From positions 2,170,001 through 2,234,000 of the forward strand of contig OY756140.1 of the NCBI GenBank assembly GCA_963576785.1: a stretch of 64,000 nucleotides of DNA, read 5' to 3'. The first letter of the stretch is position 1; each line of letters starts with the position of its first letter. Position numbers and translations under genes: made by a program. A model generated the notes under the pieces. The model made no database searches and was not told where the DNA came from. It saw only the letters and a program-made list of their open reading frames with translations. Positions 59,193 through 64,000 of the stretch are shown in pieces. This stretch comes from Chlorophyllum brunneum (taxonomy: Eukaryota; Basidiomycota; Agaricomycetes; Agaricales; Agaricaceae).

Positions 59193-60986
59193 TCATGCCT
59201 GCGCACGAGCGGTGAGCTTTAGACGACAACCATCCTTGGGAAAGAGGGTTGCAATGATCCTGTCATGGGAAATGAACACTCGGTCAATCCAAACAGAAAC
59301 GAACAGCGACTCACTCGACTTCGTTGCTCAGAGGTGTGAGCTCGTGTTCGAAGTCCATCATCACAACGGCAGTGGCCAACACGAGTGCCATATTCATCTG
59401 GGCGTACTCTAGTCCAATACATTTGTGGGGCCCGCTACCAAAGACAAGGTAGTTCTGAGGATTCGAATTGGCCGATCCTTTCTCATTGAGCCATCGTTCG
59501 GGATAGAACTTGTCAGGCTCAGGGTAGACTTTGGGATCGTGGAGAGAGTTATAGAATGATGGGATAACCATACTACCAACTGGGACGGTATAGTTTTGAG
59601 TGATCGGGAACGCCTTCTTGCACTTGTATGGAACCTGTCGGAAAAGGAAATAGAGTTACTACAACGAGAAATTCCGAATGTTGGGCAATACAAACCATGG
59701 TGACAGGTGGCTTAACGCGCATACTTTCCTTCACGACGGCTTGCAAATAAATCATATCGTCCATCATTTCTAACGTAATTGGATCATCATAATTACCCAT
59801 ACGGACACGTTCTTGTTCCTTCCTGACTTTGTCGAGAACTTCTGGGTGATCGGCGAGATGTTGGAAGCCGTAAATCACGCCACTGCTCATGGCATCTTGA
59901 GAAGCGAACAGGAAGGAGAACACGACTTGAGCCATCTCGTAGTCGCTGAAATCTTTTCTACCCTTGTACCCCGGTTCGGCCATAATAGACACCCACTCGT
60001 CTATCATGCACTCTGGTTGTCCACCTTCCGCCATAGCGACTTTGCTCTTCGAAGCGGCGAGCTGGAGCCAGTACATGACAATCTTGCGAGCTTGTATGGC
60101 TTTGTAAACTTTGGTTCCAGGCAGAGGAATAGGGAAATTAACGAGCTCAAGCGATTGCGTGATGAGCCAATACTTGTCGTTAATTTCTTGCACAGCGGAA
60201 TCCGGGATGTGATATCCACAGAAGACACGAAGAGACGTTTCCATATTCACGTGCCGGGCCGTCATCATGATCGGTTTAGCCGAAGCGTCGGTGGCTGCCT
60301 CTTTCAACCACCTAGCGAAGTGTTTACGAGCAACTGTGTCTTGGAGGCCTAAGTATATTCTACGGTTTGTGAGTACGAGACTGCCATATAAAACTACCGG
60401 GAACTCACCCAAGTGCCTTACGAGTGAAAAGCATATTAAGAACTTTGCGGTAGTCAACATGGTGCTTTCCGGTTAAGAAGACCCTAGAAGACCATTGATT
60501 TTTTTCTGTGCAGTACCTGTAACACGCAATGGGGCTCACCAGTTATCCGAACCAATAACCTGTTTGCCAGAATGGACTAAGGCAGGCTCAGCATACATCG
60601 GCGAGTTGAGAATCTTGCGCGAATACTCGTTTGAAGAGGCCATAACGATAAAACTATCATAGAGTGAATATAACGCGGAAAATAGTGGGGGGCATGACTT
60701 ACATATTGAAGACACTGACAGCACTCAGTGGTCCTGAGTCCCATTGTCTTTTGTATCCCTCTATTGTAGGCGACATGGAATCGGCAAAGCGTCCGATGAT
60801 AGGTATTGTCCAATTATCACCAGGAAGGTGACGCTTTTTGTAACGGTAGACTGCTTGTTCAAGCGCGAGGAGCCCACCGAGAATTGCAGCAGTTGTGTAG
60901 AACCAGGTTAGGGTGCTGCCCTGTACAGTAGAGGCACCATAAGACGAGGTAGCATTGTAAAGAGCAGCCTGGAACTCAAGACCCAT
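59193..60986 (-). CDS. ERG5: Sterol C-22 desaturase Erg5 / CYP61
   Basis: ER cytochrome P450 introducing the C-22 double bond late in ergosterol synthesis. Exons 60703..60986, 60540..60653, 60409..60483, 59696..60359, 59315..59634, 59193..59259 give 507 aa. Diagnostic CYP61 sequences: FLFASQDAMSSGVIYGFQHL (I-helix), YLQAVVKESMRVKPPVTMVP, KAFPITQNYTVPVGSMVIPS and haem loop VFGSGPHKCIGLEYA. The start at 60986 precedes a membrane anchor (TWFYTTAAILGGLLALEQAV); an in-frame ATG at 61085 is less likely. An SRE-like site lies 289-298 bases upstream. Confidence 0.96.
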
Positions 60987-61609
60987 GTCGGAGTGGGATG
61001 AACAACGTGATTGAGGAATCGACTCTACTAATAATTTCCAGTATGACACCACTTTAAGCTGCATTCTTTTCCTCCAGCCAATCATTTCGTGGGATAATAT
61101 TTACTTACCAGCCCCACCAACGAACACATTTCGCGATTCGCCTCTGCATTACCACAATACGGAGACAGTCATGAAAAATAGAGAAACGTGAGGAAGAGGT
61201 TGGATGTAAAGATGGATTCTGTATCACAAGTTACTAAATCGCCAGGACCGTCATTGCCCTCAACTCAAGTCCAAGTCACCCCACTTTTCCCAGTACTGTT
61301 GTGTGGCTGCAAAATGATTATCCAAGCACCTGGGCGATCATCAGCTCATCTCTTTTCTCTGGTATTTTATTATTGTGTGTTATGAAATGTAATCCAGTCA
61401 ACCTCCCGGATGCACGAGACGTGTCTCTGATATGCAGGCTGGGTGCACATGACATATTACCACCAAGTGGGTATTGACTCTGGGGCTCCGCCTTCTCCTC
61501 ACCGACGTCATAGACAATGTTGTCCAATACATAATGCCCAGCAACTGTACCCAAGGGTTTGCTACTCCTCCGGCTCTGACTATCATCGCTCCTTCCTAGC
61601 GAACTTAGT
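60987..61609. promoter_or_regulatory. Divergent promoter, ERG5 / LEA-like gene
   Basis: 623 bases between opposite starts. Contains GTCACCCCAC (61275..61284), one base from the sterol regulatory element ATCACCCCAC. Short ORFs here (61318-61586) lack protein-like features. Confidence 0.45.
61275..61284 (+). promoter_or_regulatory. Sterol-regulatory-element-like site
   Basis: GTCACCCCAC differs at one position from the SREBP site ATCACCCCAC. It lies 289-298 bases upstream of the ERG5 start. In fission yeast ERG5 is an Sre1 target; regulation here is inference. Confidence 0.35.
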
Positions 61610-62082
61610 ATGATTCTCTTTGCATCACGCTTAATCGCTGCCCGGGTGATGGTTCCTACTATCGCCAGACAAATCCATGGTAGCCCAATTGTTCAAGAGG
61701 GTATGGGGGAAAAAGTGCGGGAGTTGGGGCATAAGGTAGGTCTGGATTAGGCCCAGTTGGGGCCGGATCGCTAACTATGGTCGAGGTCAACATGAAGGTC
61801 GGCCAGGGATTGGCTTCTGCTATCGAAACGGGTGAAAAGGTGACCCATGCGACAAAAGAGAAACTAGGTCAGCGTACTCTTACGGGTGCTAACTATGGAT
61901 ACTATATATCTACATTCCACAGATGCTGCTGAAACAGACGCTAATCGGGGTAAAGACGCGGTCGAGAAGAAGGCCGGCGATGTACGTTTAACTAGGCCTT
62001 CGGCGTTCATGTCTGACGGTTCAGTCAATAGGTTGCAGACGGTGCACGAAAGGCCAAACAGGAGGTTGACAATAAACGTTAA
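61610..62082 (+). CDS. Small LEA-like mitochondrial protein, 105 aa
   Basis: Four short exons, 61610..61735, 61786..61867, 61923..61981, 62032..62082, join exactly in frame. All introns are 50-55 nt with GT...AG and two contain GCTAACTATGG around the branch site. The N-terminus MILFASRLIAARVMVPTIAR is basic and amphipathic, like a mitochondrial presequence. The rest is Lys/Glu/Ala-rich helix (VGQGLASAIETGEKVTHAT, KDAVEKKAGDVADGARKAKQ), resembling group 3 late-embryogenesis-abundant repeats that protect membranes or proteins under water stress. No exon is long enough to stand out as an ORF. Function is inferred from composition only. Confidence 0.75.
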
Positions 62083-62189
62083 GCTGGGGTTTCTGGACTT
62101 TGTACATCAGATATCGTATTTCATGTGACTCAAATAGACATAAACAACACCTCGGAACGAGCTCGTGCATATTAATACCCGAAGCAAAC

Positions 62190-63361
62190 ATGTATCGCCC
62201 TCCTGCTTTCTGCTCTCGACTACCTTTCGGCCCATATCCACAACAGTTCTATACACCCGACAAGACGCACAGGTTTGGTAGCGTACTTGCCCGGTACTCC
62301 ACTGTCAAGGCCAATTATGAATCCAAATATGCAGACAAAATACGTCAGCTGGCGGCTGAGTGAGTAACACTAATTCCGAAAAGCAAGTGGCAGTAGAATG
62401 ATTAAGATCAACTTCATAAACGTGGCGAAATATAGAAAGGGCTTGAGCGTCAACGAGCTCAAGGAAAAAGCAAAGAGAATCCAGGAAGAAGAGACACGGC
62501 GGCATCGGGAGGAACGGGAGGCCGCCCTTACTGTCTGGAAAAAGGAAATATCGCCCGATAACCCGACGTCAATTTCTACATCAGCACATCTATCGCGCAA
62601 GGACAGCTCTCCAGTCAAAGTATGTCGTCCTTTATTCGGGTCAAGGCAGATGTCAACCGTTACTTTCGCAGCCGCTTTCTAGTATTCTCAATACCTCCCG
62701 AGTCGTATCTACGCCCCACACTCCGGAACAAATCACACAGTTATGGAATGCTTACCATATGTCACGGTCAGGTGGTACAGGTCGAGGATTTCTATGCGCC
62801 TCGATTCCCCTGGATCTATACAACAAGATGTCGGCCGTTGCAGAAAAATATGCGACATTCATTGTGCCTATTCACCACCCGCGCGACGTGTCAGGTCCAC
62901 CGCCTACGGGTGAACAGGATAACGCATACGAATTCTACTTTCTCCAATGGAACTTCCACGACTCACCTCTTATTCCCACCCCTGACGCGGATCTTTTGAC
63001 CAAGTCCCCTTCGTCCGAAAGCCCGAACCCAAAACTCTCGACGATCTTATTTACGCCACTGGAAGAATATAAACTACGGGACACGTTCGCAACTCCATAT
63101 CTAGTGCTCACGCATTATACCGACCTTGCTTCCACGCATGGTCTTGTTTTGCTACGTGGAGAAATCACGCCAGGATCCGGTGCCAGTGGGAAATACATGT
63201 TGAGCCAAGAGGATGCGCAGCAACTTTCAATGGCTATCCAGAAATTCTACTTATGGGGCAATGGAGAGGGCGAGGAAGAAACATTAGTGAGGGCTTTCCA
63301 TGAGAAGCCCGAGGAGTTCGAGTGGGAGGATCTGCTGAAGGTGGCAGACTGGGGCCTTTAA
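62190..63361 (+). CDS. ATP11: F1-ATPase assembly chaperone Atp11
   Basis: Mitochondrial matrix chaperone that holds the F1 beta subunit before assembly. Exons 62190..62359, 62436..62619, 62672..63361 give 347 aa. The N-terminus (MYRPPAFCSRLPFGPYPQQF) is acid-free, a likely presequence, followed by YESKYADKIRQLAAEKGLSV and a charged helix. The ATP11 domain shows PLSSILNTSRVVSTPHTPEQ, YHMSRSGGTGRGFLCASIPL, IVPIHHPRD, EFYFLQWNFH, LVLTHYTDLASTHGLVLLRG and, at the end, QKFYLWGN. It follows the LEA-like gene by 107 bases on the same strand; both appear mitochondrial. Confidence 0.94.
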
Positions 63362-63494
63362 TTATAGTTTCCACTAGGAACAGAGCTAGAGATACGTGTT
63401 CAAAATATAGGATAGTCATCTCGGTTTACGATGTCCAGGACACACTGATAGAGGCGACATCCATCTGAACATGAGAGCCTGAGCGAGGAACACA

Positions 63495-64000
63495 TTATCT
63501 GGAGGTTATGAGGGGAGCCCTCTTCACCCACTCCCGCTTCTCGATTTCCCCAACCGTGAATGCAGCAAAAGCTCTGCGAGGAAGGCTCGTACCAACCTTT
63601 CCATCACCTACATACCCCACCGTGGTCGCGCTACTGTCTTGGTTCGTCAATACCGGAACTCGGACAATCGTCCAGTCCAAATCCCGACCTTGCTCGCGAA
63701 TAGTATTGCCAATAGCGACAATGTCTTTGTACGCTGACCTTGCTCCTGCCTTGACGACGTTAATCATGCAAGAGTACGCAAAACTGGGCTTGTCCGCCGG
63801 ATCGACGATGGACGCTGTCCCAAGGGCAATGAGACGCTTGACGTCATGTTTCTTCATGGCGTCAATGACGAGGCCATAGCCCTTGGCTAGAGGAGTATCA
63901 CTTGGTTGGCCAAAGGCAGGGCCAAGGGCTGAAAGGACGATGTCGATGCCTTCTAAAGCCCTCTCAATCGCCTCTTTGTCGGTAAGATCGCCTTTGACGA
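63495..64000 (-). CDS. NAD(P)-binding reductase/epimerase-like protein, partial
   Basis: Atypical short-chain dehydrogenase/NmrA-type Rossmann protein; only the C-terminal 168 residues are visible and the N-terminal nucleotide loop lies beyond the right edge. The frame is open and uninterrupted: VKGDLTDKEAIERALEGIDI then VLSALGP, AMKKHDVKRLIALGTASIVD, NVVKAGARSAYKDIVAIGNT, DLDWTIVRVPVLTN, and VGTSLPRRAFAAFTVGEIEK. Such proteins reduce or sense NAD(P)-linked substrates; the substrate cannot be told. It is convergent with ATP11, 133 bases apart. Confidence 0.85.
   Translation of the reverse strand, partial: VKGDLTDKEAIERALEGIDIVLSALGPAFGQPSDTPLAKGYGLVIDAMKKHDVKRLIALGTASIVDPADKPSFAYSCMINVVKAGARSAYKDIVAIGNTIREQGRDLDWTIVRVPVLTNQDSSATTVGYVGDGKVGTSLPRRAFAAFTVGEIEKREWVKRAPLITSR

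Noticed and set aside
56892..60986. Two P450 genes as a biosynthetic cluster
   Set aside because: One is ERG5, a housekeeping sterol gene; no terpene synthase, PKS or NRPS is nearby.
1..64000. Transposons, CRISPR arrays, rRNA genes
   Set aside because: No terminal repeats, reverse transcriptase or transposase motifs, spaced repeats or rRNA sequence seen.

Overview
The window looks like nuclear DNA of a filamentous basidiomycete, most likely an agaricomycete. Genes are packed tightly on both strands. Almost every gene is cut by many introns of 45-65 bases with GT/GC...AG ends, and spliced models give intact conserved eukaryotic proteins. A sterol C-22 desaturase, a Pho85-type CDK, Vac8, a phosphorelay hybrid histidine kinase and carbohydrate-active enzymes fit a wood or litter fungus. 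No transposon, rRNA, CRISPR array or confident tRNA was seen.

Layout, left to right: homoserine kinase (partial, -); Q-rich unknown (-); mitochondrial ribosomal protein mL43 (+); Ser-rich unknown (+); a gene-poor kilobase with one cryptic coding trace; unknown 575-aa protein (-); 12-exon MFS transporter (-); Fpg/MutM-type DNA glycosylase (+); Utp5/WDR43 rRNA-processing factor (-); Pho85-like CDK (+); a 10-kb pseudokinase-AAA-GAF-histidine kinase-receiver sensor (-); Sub2/UAP56 RNA helicase (-); mitochondrial dicarboxylate carrier (+); secreted GH43 galactanase with a CBM35-like tail (-); Rok1 RNA helicase (+); CCA-adding enzyme (-); Vac8 (+); secreted GH16 glucanase (+); BAG-domain co-chaperone (+); GYF-domain protein (-); acetyl-CoA transporter (-); cytochrome P450 (+); ERG5/CYP61 (-); a small LEA-like mitochondrial protein (+); ATP11 (+); NAD(P)-binding reductase (partial, -).

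There is no operon-like or biosynthetic-cluster logic; the genes are mainly housekeeping. Several sit as divergent pairs sharing 100-690 bases of promoter. Three themes recur: RNA work (Utp5, Rok1, Sub2, CCA1), mitochondrial function (mL43, dicarboxylate carrier, ATP11, LEA-like protein, probably a CCA1 isoform) and signalling (Pho85, hybrid kinase). For 18 of the 26 gene models, all splice junctions were read by hand and each closes in frame over its whole length in this window; the other eight were only partly traced and this is stated in their entries.

The most notable observations are six GC-AG introns, an 8-nt micro-exon, a perfect heat-shock element before the BAG gene, an SRE-like site before ERG5, a 381-nt intron in SUB2 carrying an antisense ORF, and the giant sensor kinase with degenerate kinase motifs. 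I did not find a clearly undescribed biological system.
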